Shown: positions 10,791-21,097, counted from the stretch's first letter. The stretch: 64,000 nucleotides of DNA from Saccharina japonica (GCA_008828725.1 MEHQ01000456.1:154756-218755), one strand, 5' to 3'. Notes: generated by a model from the sequence alone, not told the origin. Translations and numbers: made by a program.

Positions 10791-11206
10791 ATATAAACAG
10801 AGTGTAAAAACCATATTGATACAAGGTCTCTGCGCCTGACGTCGTATCGCTTCAATGGAAGCGGTCTCAAGACCGCTTAAACCGGTTACCGTAAAAAAAA
10901 CGGAATAAGAAAGAACCTTAATATCCATATCCATTTTTTTTACAATATTTTTATGCATCCATTTATATCACTAATACATTATCCTGGTCACCGTAAAGGA
11001 ACGGAGTAAAAACGCGGCTTAATATCCATATCCATTTATATCCATCATATCAATTTACATTCCAATATCCATATACATACCCATCTAATTATAATTCAAA
11101 ACAATAGTGTTGCTGCAGAGTACCACCAGCAAACAATGAGATGCCATACACGACAGGCAAGACCTACCCTGCTAGCAATCCAGGTGCTTTGAAAGTGAAA
11201 AGAGTA
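10791..11206. other. AT-rich spacer with ATATCCATATCC repeats
   Basis: Repeated ATATCCATATCC/ATTTATATCC motifs (10919-11075) and two similar GTAAA...CGGAATAA/CGGAGTAA stretches. No gene is visible. Confidence 0.5.
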
Positions 11207-11343
11207 AAACAAACAGAGTGTTTGCGTTTTATTTTTTTTTACTTTTACTTCTCTAAAAATTCTGCCGAAGGAAGTATTTGAGGTAAATGTTTGAAAAAAC
11301 GGCAAAAATTTACTTTAGAGAAGTATGTTTTTGATCAAAAAGT
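11207..11343 (-). repeat. Family F terminal segment, inverted copy
   Basis: Reverse complement of the segment at 10440-10570 and 12340-12466. It contains AGAGTGTTTGCG at its outer end and the inner pair ACTTCTCTAAA/TTTAGAGAAGT, so it can itself fold back. Confidence 0.8.
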
Positions 11344-11982
11344 AGAGTGTTTGCGATAGAAGTAAAAAAATATATATACTTTCCTTCCGCTCAAAAAAGT
11401 GAATTTCCTTCCCCTCATGGTTTCGGTGTGTTTGCGATAGAGGTAAACAAAATCCTGCAGGCGACGCCTCCGAAAATAATAAGGGAAGTGGGGTGAGGCA
11501 ATGCGGCAAACCAAAGAAACAACGAAAACGAAAAGTAGCGTACGAGAGGAACGGCAGCCCAGCAACGGTGGCGGCGACAGGGGTATGACCGCAGTGCCGC
11601 AGCTGCAATCCCACGACCGCAAGCAGCAGCACCGGTGGCTGCAGCTACGTGGCGGTAGCCCCAGCAGCAGCGGCAGCCCCAGCAGCAGCAGCAGCAGCAG
11701 AAGCAACAGCAGCAGAGCAGCAGCAGAGCAGCAGAAGCAACAGCTTCCGTTCTTTCTTTTTTCGATTTTGCGTCCAACTATTCTTGTCGTCGTGTGCTGC
11801 TCCTGCTGCTGCCCACGACCTACGCGCGACACCGCGCCGGCACGCTCCGCTCAAAGCCAACCCGGCGCCCGACATATATAGACCGTGGCGGCACGCCGCC
11901 GCTGCTGCTAGTGCTGCTAGTGCTGCTACCGCAGTGTGGTGAAATTGAATTGATAAACGGCGATCTCTCATCCTGTCGCGCT

Positions 11983-12309
11983 CTACAAGCAAGGCGGTAC
12001 GAGTACGTCTCCATACGACTCGTACGAGTAACTCGTACGAGTACGTAGTTCTTCTGAGCAGCGCATCCTCCACGACACCAAGCCGGCGAGAGCGTACCGT
12101 AGGGGGCCGCCAGCAGTCCGCCAGCGCCCCGTTAGCAAAATCCAGCACCGCTTGTCCGTATCATACTGTAGCACACCTCCCGAGCCTCTGTGCTCCCACC
12201 GGTTGGTGTGTTGTGTAGAGCAAGCAGCAAGGTTGGGGCCTATGGGAGACATCTCTCCCATAATTTGGGGCGTTCTGCGTCGGTAGAATGCTCGGTGCGT
12301 GTAGGCCAA
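11983..12309 (-). CDS. Family F conserved ORF, left-arm copy
   Basis: Begins MAYTHRAFYRRRTPQIMGEM and contains PIGPNLAACSTQH and WRMRCSEEL. The right-arm copy (12495-12989) shares most residues before the frames diverge at the TACGAGTA hairpin. The copy at 9838-10440 is frameshifted. No known domain. It may be an unconstrained frame in a GC-rich repeat. Confidence 0.25.
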   Translation of the reverse strand: MAYTHRAFYRRRTPQIMGEMSPIGPNLAACSTQHTNRWEHRGSGGVLQYDTDKRCWILLTGRWRTAGGPLRYALAGLVSWRMRCSEELRTRTSYSYESYGDVLVPPCL

Positions 12310-12494
12310 TCAAACTGAGAGACAAAAGTTACCGTTACTTTTGATCAAAAACATACTTCTCTAAAGTATTTTTTTGCCGTTTTTTAAAAACATTACCTCA
12401 AATCCTCCCTTCAGCAGAATTTTTAGAGAAGTAAAAGTAAAAAAAAAACAAACGCAAACACTCTAGTTACGGTAACTTTTGTCTCTCAGTTTGA

Positions 12495-12989
12495 TTGGCC
12501 TACATGCACCGACCATTCTACCGACGCAGAACGCCCCAAATTATGGGAGATGTCTCCAAGATGTCTCCCATAGGCCCCAACCTTGCTGCTTGCTCTACAC
12601 AACACAACAACCGGTGGGAGCACAGAGGCTCGGGAGGTGTGCTACAGGATGATACAGACAAGCGGTGCTGGGTTTTGCTAACGGGGCGCCGGCGGACTGC
12701 TGGCGGCCCGCTACGGTACGCTCTCGCCGGCTTGGTGTCGTGGAGGATGCGCTGTTCAGAAGAACTACTCGTACGAGTTACTCGTACGAGGCGTATGGAG
12801 ACGTACTCGTACCGCCTTGCTTGTACAGCGCGACAGGATGACAGATCGCCGTGTATCATTTCAATTTCACCACACTGCGGTAGCAGCACTAGCAGCACTA
12901 GCAGCACCGGCGGCGCGCCGCCACGGTCTGTATATGTCGGGCGCCGGGCGGGCTTGGAGCGGAGCGTGCCGGCGCGGTGTCGCGCGTAG
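12495..12989 (+). CDS. Family F conserved ORF, right-arm copy (164 aa)
   Basis: Begins MAYMHRPFYRRRTPQIMGDV. It is longer than the left-arm version because the frame stays open through the ACTCGTACGAG hairpin region. The C-terminal half is Ser/Ala-rich from GCAGCACTA repeats. Function unknown; weak evidence of coding. Confidence 0.25.
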   Translation: MAYMHRPFYRRRTPQIMGDVSKMSPIGPNLAACSTQHNNRWEHRGSGGVLQDDTDKRCWVLLTGRRRTAGGPLRYALAGLVSWRMRCSEELLVRVTRTRRMETYSYRLACTARQDDRSPCIISISPHCGSSTSSTSSTGGAPPRSVYVGRRAGLERSVPARCRA

Positions 12990-13078
12990 GTCGTGGGCAG
13001 CAGGAGCAGGAGCAGCACACGACGACAAGAATAGTTGGACGCAAAATCGAAAAAAGAAAAAACGGAAGCTGTTGCTTC

Positions 13079-13100
13079 TGCTGCTCTGCTGCTGCTCTGC

Positions 13101-13136
<36 letters not shown>

Positions 13137-13190
13137 CGCTGCTGCCGCTGCCGCTGCTGCTGGGGCTGCCGCTGCTGCTGGGGCTGCCGC
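13079..13190. repeat. CTG/CAG triplet tract
   Basis: Long impure (CTG)n with GCC interruptions in the right palindrome arm. Counterparts are (CAG)n at about 11656-11745 and 9868-9888, and another at 16301-16336 in a TIR element. The poly-Gln, Ala, Leu and Cys ORFs here come from the triplet itself. Confidence 0.9.
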
Positions 13191-13547
13191 CACGTAGCTG
13201 CAGCCACCGGTGCTGCTGCTTGCGGTTGTGGGATTGCAGCGGCGGCACTGCGGTCATACCCCTGCCGCCGCCACCGTTGCTGGGCTGCCGTTCTTCTCGG
13301 ATGATACTTTTTTGTTTATTTTGTTTGCCGCATTGCCTCACCCCATTTCCCTTCTTATTTTCGGAGGCGTCGCCCGCAGGATTTTGTTTACTTCTATCGC
13401 AAACACACCGAAACCATGAGGGGAAGGGAATTCACTTTTTTGAGCGTAAGGAAAGTATTTTTTTTTTACTTCTATCGCAAACACTCATAAAAGAAGATAC
13501 AAATTCAGAAGGAAAACATACTCGTGAATAAAAATAAAAGACGTAAT

Positions 13548-13814
13548 AAGAATGAAGCAAATCAGCAGACAATCAAACACCCAAACGAAAACATGACAAA
13601 ATATAAAGGAAAGTGTCGTGCTTCTCCCAGAGGAGATGCGACAGAAAACAAACATTAAATAAAATGAAACGAAATGAAATGGAATGCAAAACTAAGAATG
13701 ACAGGAAATGACAGGCAACCGGAGCACACCAAATATACCTTCCAGGCAGCCGAGGCAGGTTTGTACCCGTAGTAAAGACAAATTCTACCAGCTAGTCGGT
13801 CTGGTACCTTGCCA
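13548..13814 (+). repeat. Family C copy 2, left part
   Basis: Matches 18960-19290 and 60-320. It is cut after CTGGTACCTTGCCA by the TIR element at 13815-15649 and resumes at 15650. Confidence 0.8.
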
Positions 13815-13831
13815 TAAGCTCTAGCGGCTAA

Positions 13832-14165
13832 GCCATGTCTTAAAGAATGTCTTAGAGCCCCTTCTCAGCAGGGGCTTGTCTTAGACGCTGTTTCGTCCCT
13901 TAAGTGTCTTATTTTCGTAAAGCAACGTCCCTGCGCTCGAAAAGGGGCAATAAGGCAGTTTTTGAGCACCAAAATAACGCCGTTAGATAATAAATCCTTT
14001 AAAACGGGGCCCGGGGCGGCTAAGATGTGGCTTAAATAATGTCTTAGAGCCCTTTTTTAGCAGGGGCTTGTCTTAGACGCTGTTTCGTCCCTTACGTGTC
14101 TTATTTTCGTAGCGCAGCATCCCTGCACTCGAAAAGATGCAATATTGTTTCGCACCAAAATTACC
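13832..14165 (+). repeat. Internal direct duplication in T1
   Basis: Two copies about 200 bp apart share GCAGGGGCTTGTCTTAGACG, CTGTTTCGTCCCTTA, GTGTCTTATTTTCGTA and CTCGAAAAG. The motif GTCTTAGA recurs through both ends of the element. Confidence 0.8.
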
Positions 14166-14904
14166 CGTGACCCCAAGCCAAACAGTGTAATTCTAGATTT
14201 CACTGAATGTGAGCACAAATTACCTTGGTTTTGCTTGAGCTGAGAGGAGAGAGCGGTTATATTACACATATATATATCTACAACCACGAATATCTTACGA
14301 TCGATCACAACACAGCGATATACTGCTGTACACTGAATATATGCAGTCCGCTGTTATTGTACTGCTGTTGATGTTCCTTCCTGCTGGTGCATGCACGCAC
14401 CCGCACTGCTGCTTGTGTATGCTGAGCTGTTTCACCGCTTGCTATCGTCAGGTGGAGGTGTTAACATACAAGATTTGATATTGAATTGTGATGTACAATC
14501 TGTACAATGCTACAGTAGTATGTACGAGCTGGGCCAGCCACTATGAAGTGCACTTTTCAATTGCCTCCCCGCTTTCTCACACCGTTTTTCCTGTGTGAGA
14601 TACGAGAATAGGCACATATGCTTCGTCCAAGACTCCCAAAGCCATTCATAACTGCTTTTATTTTCATATTTGTTTCGTGGACTAGGCACATTTTGAGGGT
14701 TTTTATTGTTGTTTTTGGCCAAAACCGACGGGGGAAAAAAACAAAAAAAAGGGAGCAGTGATCAATCCCTTGGTTTGCCCTTCGAGAACACGTGGGCAAA
14801 CCCCAAGCCAAAAACATCAATCGGCGTGAGAATCCCAGATTTTGTGTTTTATCATCGTACTATTTTTATTGTGTGTAGGGGATCGTATGCACACCATAAA
14901 TAAG

Positions 14905-15308
14905 TAGTAAACATAAAACCAGAGTACGCACGATAAAAATACGCCATACAGATATATAACGAACGACAGGTGGCTTGCGCTACTAATAGTAGTCCCACTC
15001 TATCACGTCAACTCGTCGGAACACTACGTATAGTATACCTGGTATGTTTATTTCAGACTGTTCAATTTTAATTTATTTTACGAGGAATTATTTCTCCTCC
15101 CACAAATAGACACACACTTCCTGAATTCTACAGCCTCAGTTTGGGTCCCCCTCATACGGGATGTATATTCTACACGAGGACATATCAAATCCGTAAGTAC
15201 GCGCGATCGAAGTATTACACTCAGGTAGCAAAGATGAGCTTCGACGAAATCCTCGAGCTCGCAGCTTTTGTTTTTTATTTTTCTAAATACGTATGTATAT
15301 ATATATAT
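14905..15308 (+). repeat. Insertion in T1 containing family E copy 3
   Basis: This stretch is absent from the related element T2, which passes directly from ...CGTTTACACACCGTA to ATCTCTTTATGGACGACGAA. It contains the family E core (15106-15265) with CCGTAAGTACGCGCGATCG. Exact ends cannot be fixed by eye. Confidence 0.7.
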
Positions 15309-15649
15309 ATCTCTTTATGAACGACGAATTAGGCAATGGTGAGGATATCCGTCGTTATGTATTGCCTCAAGGATAGTAGCACACCGATTTCGAGCGAAAT
15401 CCGCTTGACAAAGGTTGTGGATTTTAGTATACCTGATAGAAACGCCTGCTAGGGCGAGAAAACGCATTAAGACACGTCTAAGACATTTTTTTAAGGGAAA
15501 TGCCTTATCCAAGTAAGACATTTATGACAGTAAAAGGCGCCTAAGACAAATGTCTTAAAGCGTGTCTCACCCCAATGTTTTTCGCCTGCGGCGAGCCTTA
15601 GGGTACTTGTCTTAGCCCGTTTTTGGCGTGTCTTAGCCGCTAGAGCTTA

Positions 15650-15835
15650 CCTTGCCACCCTGTCTGCCGTTTCCTTCCTGCTTTCGTCCGCCGCGGTTTC
15701 CCTACGAGCCGCCCCTCGCCCTGGTCTCTATTCCCTTGGGCGCCATCCATACGACAGAATCGTGACTCTTCCTACTACTCAGTTCCGTTTCGTTTTCGTG
15801 CCACACACGAAAGTCAAGGAAAGAGAAGAGAAAGT
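15650..15835 (+). repeat. Family C copy 2, right part
   Basis: Continues the family C sequence after the T1 insertion: TCTGCCGTTTCCTTCCTGCT, CGCGGTTTCCCTACGA, CCCTTGGGCGCCATCCATAC, TCAGTTCCGTTTCGTT. Matches 19297-19475. Confidence 0.8.
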
Positions 15836-15867
15836 AATAAAAATAAATAAATAAATACGTATATACG

Positions 15868-16690
15868 TAGCTGAGGCCGTTTACTATGCGGTTCGATTTC
15901 GAGCTTCATATTTGTATTTCTCGATCTCCAAAATGAAAGCACCGTCCTATGCAGTCCGATCATTATGCAAAATCTGACCGAAAAAAAATCGATTTGAGAA
16001 TCCGATAACCCACGTCGTCGGATTTTGGGCCAAAATCCGACGACTTGGGTCATCACATTTTCAAATCGAAAAATGGCATGGTCTCTAAATTCAAAATGTT
16101 GTATACGCAGCAAGCAAGCAGCAGCAGCAGCACGATCGATTAGTTGGATGGTGGAACAGCGACGTTGCATCGCGCCCGACGCGCAGCCGACGATCGGTGG
16201 GCCTCTCCGTCGCCAAACTACAGTCGGCTGGCGCGGGCTCGGGCCTAGAGACGAAGGGAAGGGCACTCGGCGCGCGCTTCTCCGTACTCCTATTTTGTAC
16301 AGCAGCAGCTGCAGCAGCAGCAGCAGCAGCAGCAGTACAGTACACAGTCAACGCTCGAATGCTTCGTTGTGTCAAAACACAAAAAAAAAACAAGACAGGT
16401 CTACTCGAGCGCACTCGGCGCGTTGCCGCCAGACCAGAGGCAGCCAGCGTGGCTTCGAACGCTTGGGTTCTACGCCCAGTACAGCGCACTCGCCGCGTCT
16501 CTTCGCGGCGCCAGACCACAACAACGACAGCAGTTGGTCTTGCCGTTTGCTCAACTATCTGCACGTATGATGCAACAAATCCGTGTTTTCTCGCCTAAGA
16601 CTGTTTCGATTTTCGAACTAGTCCGCTGAAAAATCGATCAGACCATATTCTGAAGCTCAAAAATCGAACCGCATAGGAAACGGCCTAAGC
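15868..16690. mobile_element. TIR element with internal perfect hairpin
   Basis: Ends are imperfect inverted repeats of about 25-35 bp: GGCCGTTTACTATGCGGTTC near 15871 and, reversed from about 16687, GGCCGTTTCCTATGCGGTTC. Near 16015-16045 a GTCGTCGGATTTTGG stem pairs with CCAAAATCCGACGAC across one base. It carries a CAG run at 16301-16336 and no transposase. A clear target duplication was not found. Confidence 0.75.
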
Positions 16691-17109
16691 AAGAAACAAG
16701 CGCTTTTGTTCTAAATCATGCAGCGATCACAGTGCTTCGGTTGTTTTTCCATTCTCCATTCTGACCATTTTAGATAGTTAGGTGTCGAAAAAGTACTGTT
16801 CGGGCGCCCTCGACTAGACTATAAACTGTAAGCAAGTGGTTAATGCGCCGGGAAATAAAGATGGTCTAGTGTAGCTTGCGCAACCAGCGCTTCTCTGTGT
16901 GTGGTAATGAAGGTATAGACCATAATCATCCAACGTCCAACGTGCTGTCGTTGCCGCTCGTACTGCTGTCGCACGCGCTCGTTATATACCAGGTGGGCAG
17001 AAAGAGGTCGTAGCCATTCCAACGTGAAGTTAATTTGCTTCAATTGTTTACCTTTTAATATTTTATCCTTTTCGTTTGTTCTTTCTTTTTGTTCTCTGTT
17101 TTTATTTCA
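16691..17109. other. No recognisable feature
   Basis: Unassigned sequence between the TIR element and the next repeat tail. No gene or repeat match was seen. Confidence 0.5.
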
Positions 17110-17325
17110 TGCCCCTGGATTGCTAGCAGGGTAGGTCTTGCCTGTCGTATATGGCATTGCATTGTCTGCTCTGCTTACTGCACTGAGCGTAGTATCTCTG
17201 TGTCGTAGTTTTGTGACCACAGAACTGGTACCTTTTTAGGATGAAGAATCGGCACGGACACTGGATGTGCTGGGTGTCGACGGGTAGAAAGGAAGGTATA
17301 ATGTGAAGAACACACACACACACAC
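17110..17325 (+). repeat. Family C-type 3' tail with (CA)n
   Basis: Runs from CTGCTAGCAGG-like text through GAGCGTAGTATCTCTGTGTC, TTTGTGACCACAGAACTGG and GACGGGTAGAAAGGAAGG to TATAATGTGAAGAA and (CA)n. The same tail is at 19610-19670. A tailless version is at 18520-18655. Confidence 0.8.
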
Positions 17326-17329
17326 TTTT

Positions 17330-17642
17330 TTTCTGAGGGTGATCGCTTTTGAGGAGCGAGCACTCGATACCGATTTCGAAGGACAACTAAATAAAAACTT
17401 GTAACCCGATGAAAAACCCCATCCATGGTGGCTTTAGCTACGTACGTATCCATTTTGTTTTTGTTATTCTCCGTTCTCTTTCCGAGACTCTCGTGTGTTA
17501 CACGAGAACGAAACGGAATTGAGTAGGAAGTGCCACGCACCCCTTGGATGGGTGGCGGCCAAGGGAATGGAGACGGAGGGTGGGGGGCGTCGTGGGGAAA
17601 CCACGGGGGGCGAAAGCAGGAAAGAGACGGCAAACAGAGTAC
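17330..17642 (-). repeat. Family C copy 3, first part (interrupted)
   Basis: Reverse complement of 19300-19500. It ends at GGCAAACAGAGTA where a MITE begins. The rest of the copy continues at 18188-18520. Confidence 0.8.
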
Positions 17643-18187
17643 CGTAATCATGCGAGAGTTGGCACCCATCGGAAGGTTGGCACCCATCGGAGAGATAGCA
17701 CCGGAGTTCGATAAAAAACACAACGTAGAAACATTTAATCGTGTTTTCGCACCCCCATCGGAGAGATCGCACCCCGGTGTGATCTCTCCGACATAAATAG
17801 AAATTTGAGGGCCACCGCAGCGGGTCTGTAGTAGGTAATATTCTCATTTATTTCATTTTCCGATGAGATATCACCAGTGCGCCACTCCTCTCAAACGTTA
17901 TTTACCAACGCATGGTAGGTCAAGTCGTTTTAGGTAGCTTTGAGTCATTTACGCAGCACCGTTGCCCCAGTACGGCCCGGTGTATTTCGATTCAGCATCG
18001 CACCCATCGGAGAGATCGCACCGGGGGTGCGCCAAAATTGAAGAACGGCATGATTTAATTGTATTTCCGCACCCCCATCGGGAAGTTGGCACCCATCGGA
18101 GAGATAGCACCGGGGTGCGATAAAAACCACAACTTAGAAACATTTAAAAATCGATCGCACCCCGGTGCCAACTCTCGCATGATTACG
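17643..18187. mobile_element. MITE with 25-bp TIRs and repeated CACCCATCGGAGAGAT hairpins
   Basis: Termini are CCGTAATCATGCGAGAGTTG at 17642 and its reverse complement ending about 18188. Inside are at least five copies of CACCC(C)CATCGGAGAGAT or CATCGGAAGTTGGCA-like units, several facing each other, such as ATCGGAGAGATCGCACC against GGTGTGATCTCTCCGA at 17756-17790. Comparison with an unbroken family C copy places it at a TA (GAGTA before, GAGG for TAGG after), suggesting a TA target. No ORF of note. Confidence 0.8.
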
Positions 18188-18520
18188 GGAGGTGCCAGAC
18201 CGACTAGCTGGTAGAACCTGCCTGTACTACGGGCACAAACCTGCCTCGGCTGGCCTTTGGTGTGCTCCGGCTGGCTGTCCTATCCTGTCGTTCTCAGTCT
18301 TGCTCTGTTGGCGCTGTTTAGGTCCATTTCATTTTCTTTCATTTCATTTGGTTTTTTATTGGAGGTCGCATCTCCTCTGGGAGAAGCACGACACTTTCTT
18401 TTTTTGTCATGCTTTTTATTTGGTTGCTTGATTGTTGATTTGCTTCAGTATATTTACTTTTATTATTTTTTCTTTTCGCTTTTTTATTTTTCTCTTTTTT
18501 TCTCTTGCATGCACCTGGAT
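18188..18520 (-). repeat. Family C copy 3, second part
   Basis: Continues GGTGCCAGACCGACTAGCTG through GAGAAGCACGACACTTTCTT. It is the left arm of the inverted repeat centred near 18660. Confidence 0.8.
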
Positions 18521-19300
18521 TGCTAGCAGGGTAGGTCTTGCCTGTCGTATATGGCATTGCATTGTCTGCTCTGCTTACTGCACTGAGCGTAGTATCTCTG
18601 TGTCGTAGTTTTGCGACCACAGAACTGGTACCTTTTTAGGATGAAGAATCGGCACGGTGAACCTTCCTTTCTACCCGTCGACATCCAGCACACCCAGTGT
18701 CCGTGCCGATTCTTCATCCTACAAAGGTACCAGTTATGTGGTCACAAAACTACGACACAGAGATACTACGCTCAGTGCAGTAAGCAGAGCAGTGTCCGCG
18801 CCGATTCTTCATCCTAAAAAGGTACCAGTTCTGTGGTCACAAAACTACGACACAGAGATACTACGCTCAGTGCAGTAAGCAGAGCAGACGATGCAATATA
18901 CAAGTATACGACAGGCAAGACCTACCCTGCTAGTAATCCAGATGCATGCAAGAGAAAAAAAGAGAAAATAAGGAAAAAAGCGAAAAGGAAAAAATAATAA
19001 AAAATAACTATTCTGAAGCAAATCAACAATCAAGTAACGAAACAAAAAGCATGACAAAATAAAAGAAAGTGTCGTGCTTCTCCCAGAGGAGATGCGACCT
19101 CCAATAAAAAAACAAATGAAATGAAACGAAATGAAAAGAAATGAACTGAAATGAACCGAAACAGCGCCAACAGAGCAAGACTAAGAACGACAGGAAAGGA
19201 CAGCCAGCCGGAGCACACCAAAAGCACCTTCCAGCCAGCCGAGGCAGGTTTGTGCCCGTAGTACAGGCAGGTTCTACCAGCTAGTCGGTCTGGTACCTAC
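18190..19300. repeat. 1.1-kb inverted repeat of family C
   Basis: 18190-18655 is inverted relative to 18660-19300. The centre is GAAGAATCGGCACGG followed by its own inverted partner within about 45 bases. The right arm also carries a tandem duplication of about 100 bp (18697-18795 and 18796-18893, each with CCGATTCTTCATCCTA and ACTACGACACAGAGATACTA). Confidence 0.85.
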
Positions 19301-19675
19301 TCTGTTTGCCGTCTCTCTCCTGCTTCCGTCCCCCGTGGTTTCCCTACGACCCCCCCCACCCTCCGTCTCCATTCCCTTGGGCGCCACCCATACAAGGGGT
19401 ACGTGGCACTTCCTACTCAGTTCCGTTTCGTTCTGGTGTAACACACGAGAGTCCCGGAAAGAAAACGGGGAATAACAAAAACAAAATGTGTACGTACGTA
19501 GCTAAGCAACCAAAGAAAGTTCTTGAAAAAAAAACGGAAGGCGGAGAAACAAAGGCAAAAGCGATCACGGTAACATATATAAGAAAAACAAAGTATGTGA
19601 AGCAAATGAGGGTGTGCTGGATGTCGACGGGTAGAAAGGAAGGTTTAATGTGAAGAACACACACACACTGTCGAA
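18895..19675 (+). repeat. Family C copy 4, longest uninterrupted copy
   Basis: Runs from ATACGACAGGCAAGACCTAC through every family C landmark to GACGGGTAGAAAGGAAGGTT, TAATGTGAAGAA and (CA)n at about 19656-19668. It serves as the empty-site reference for the two interrupted copies. Confidence 0.85.
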
Positions 19676-19790
19676 AATACGCTTCGCTCACAGGGTTCGA
19701 AATACGACACAGATAAGAATGTGAACTGTCTTCTGATAACGGTCAAGAATAGCTCCTCGTCAAATGGTAACTCGTATAGTAAAGGATATT

Positions 19791-20132
19791 GTTAAGGTCT
19801 TAGTCCGTTGGGCTATACTGGTAAAAGGTTAACCGATCGCCTACCCGAACTAAGCCTTATAACACTCTCCCCCCCTGGACCGGCGGGATATTCAGGACAG
19901 ACCGGATATACGGGTCGTCGTGTCAAAGCCAATTGGCCTCGCGGTTCCAATGTTATGGGGACCCAGAGAGTATTTTTCAGGTTCATGACATGAGGAAATT
20001 CACTTTTCTTTAAAAAGTGGTTTCATGGTGGAGGTGAGATTCGAACTCACGGCCAGCAACTCATGTCCTGCCGACGACGCCATTTGTTAAGGTCTTAGTC
20101 CGTTGGGCTATACTGGTAAAAGGTTAACCGAT
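19791..20132 (-). repeat. tRNA-like repeat pair, possible second SINE type
   Basis: A 47-bp segment is duplicated exactly at 19791-19837 and 20086-20132. On the minus strand it holds the A-box-like TAGCCCAACGG. The 20132 copy continues into a good B box and T arm (GTGAGTTCGAATCTCAC, 20038-20054) and CTCCACCA. The 5' side does not pair with CTCCACC and the arm spacing is too long, so this is not a functional tRNA gene. Confidence 0.6.
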
Positions 20133-20147
20133 TATATATATATATGT

Positions 20148-20716
20148 ACTACACCCCGGGTGCCTTCATTGTGTGTCTGATCGTGGAAGACCCCTTCAAT
20201 GTGGAACATTTCCTAATCAGTGTCGATGTTTATAATGCTGTGCCTAACACAGACGTTCAGGATAGATTCGGGTAATTGTCAATTGACGTGATGGCTTTGG
20301 TTGGCTGTTCTTTTTCACTGTGTGCCCGTGGACTGTCATCCTGCCAGCACTTCAGACAGCAGCTGCGTGCTCCATCTTGCTCCCACGCCTACCGTGTGTT
20401 TTTGTACAGACAGCACTTCAGACAGTAGTTACGCTGTAGTCGGCAAATTCATTGCTAAAGAGTGGGAGGGGGGGGGGGGGGGCGATGCTGCTGTAGTCAA
20501 ATGGAGCTTGCGGGCGTGTAGTTCAGTTTTGGACACGCATAACATGCTGTAGGGATTTTAGGTGTACGAACCTCTTCGGACTTGTGTATCCTTTCCCTGC
20601 TAAGTGTGCGTGTTCGTTAGGATTCTCTGATGGCTCTAGCACTTTTGTGACCACGGGCTGTGATCTTGCTAGATCAGACTATAGGGATTAGCAACTGAAA
20701 CGAGTATAATGTGAAG

Positions 20717-20757
<41 letters not shown>
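20148..20757 (+). mobile_element. Family B, 5'-truncated copy B4
   Basis: Starts ACACCCCGGGTGCCTTCATT and ends TATAATGTGAAG followed by 14 AAC repeats (about 20716-20758). It has a G-run at about 20470-20482. It is directly followed by a SINE. Confidence 0.85.
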
Positions 20758-20758
<1 letters not shown>

Positions 20759-21085
20759 CAGCGCCCACGGTAAAGGACAGGTGAATCTCGCCCCTGTTCG
20801 AGTCGAGGCCGTGGGTTCAAGCACGCCCCGAGTGCATACTCGTGGGGACTATTTCTCGGGAAGAATATCGTGACTAGCGGAACGCGCGAGAGCTTGAGTT
20901 TGCTAAATTCGACGAAAATCGACGAGCATTGAGAATGCTGATCCCTTTGCGAGATAAAAAGCAAGCCAATAATCGTAGTGGGGGAGGAGGGAGAGGAGCC
21001 TGCTTTGTGACCCCGGATCTGAGTTACGCCTATGGAAGAAGAGGGGCAGGTGTGCGAAGACTCTAAATAGGATGGAAAACAACAC
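20758..21085 (+). mobile_element. SINE with family A body and variant head, copy 3
   Basis: The head (20760-20835) has a B-box-like GTGGGTTCAAGCACG unlike copies 2 and 6. The body resembles family A from GACGAAAATCGACGAG onward: TGACCCCGGATCTGAGTTAC, then GAAGACTCTAAATAGGATGG. It may be a chimera or a subfamily. Confidence 0.65.
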
Positions 21086-21097
21086 GCACACACACAG

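Larger units (their letters stand above)
11344..13490. repeat. 2.1-kb near-palindrome of two family F elements
   Basis: The left arm (11344-12339) and right arm (12469-13490) are inverted copies with scattered differences and different CAG/CTG run lengths. They surround a single 129-bp centre (12340-12468) that holds one shared family F terminal segment. The outer ends both read GAGTGTTTGCGATAGAAGTAAA going inward. Left arm plus centre forms an element (11344-12466) with AGAGTGTTTGCG at both termini. Confidence 0.85.
13815..15649. mobile_element. TIR DNA transposon T1, nonautonomous, 8-bp TSD
   Basis: The ends are TAAGCTCTAGCGGCTAAG at 13815 and its reverse complement ending at 15649 (one mismatch near the inner end). 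The direct flanks CCTTGCCA at 13807-13814 and 15650-15657 are a perfect 8-bp duplication, and both sides continue as one family C repeat. Eight bases would suit hAT-type elements, but the termini are not typical and no transposase is encoded. A second, 5'-shortened copy is at 40673-41362. A family E repeat sits inside at 15060-15280. Confidence 0.88.

Noticed and set aside
11335-13531. Long Gln-, Ala-, Leu- and Cys-rich ORFs in all frames
   Set aside because: They follow the CAG/CTG run and are mirrored on both strands of the palindrome; no independent coding signal.
20033-20132. tRNA gene with CTCCACCA end
   Set aside because: The 5' acceptor strand does not pair with CTCCACC and A-to-B spacing is too long without a recognisable intron.
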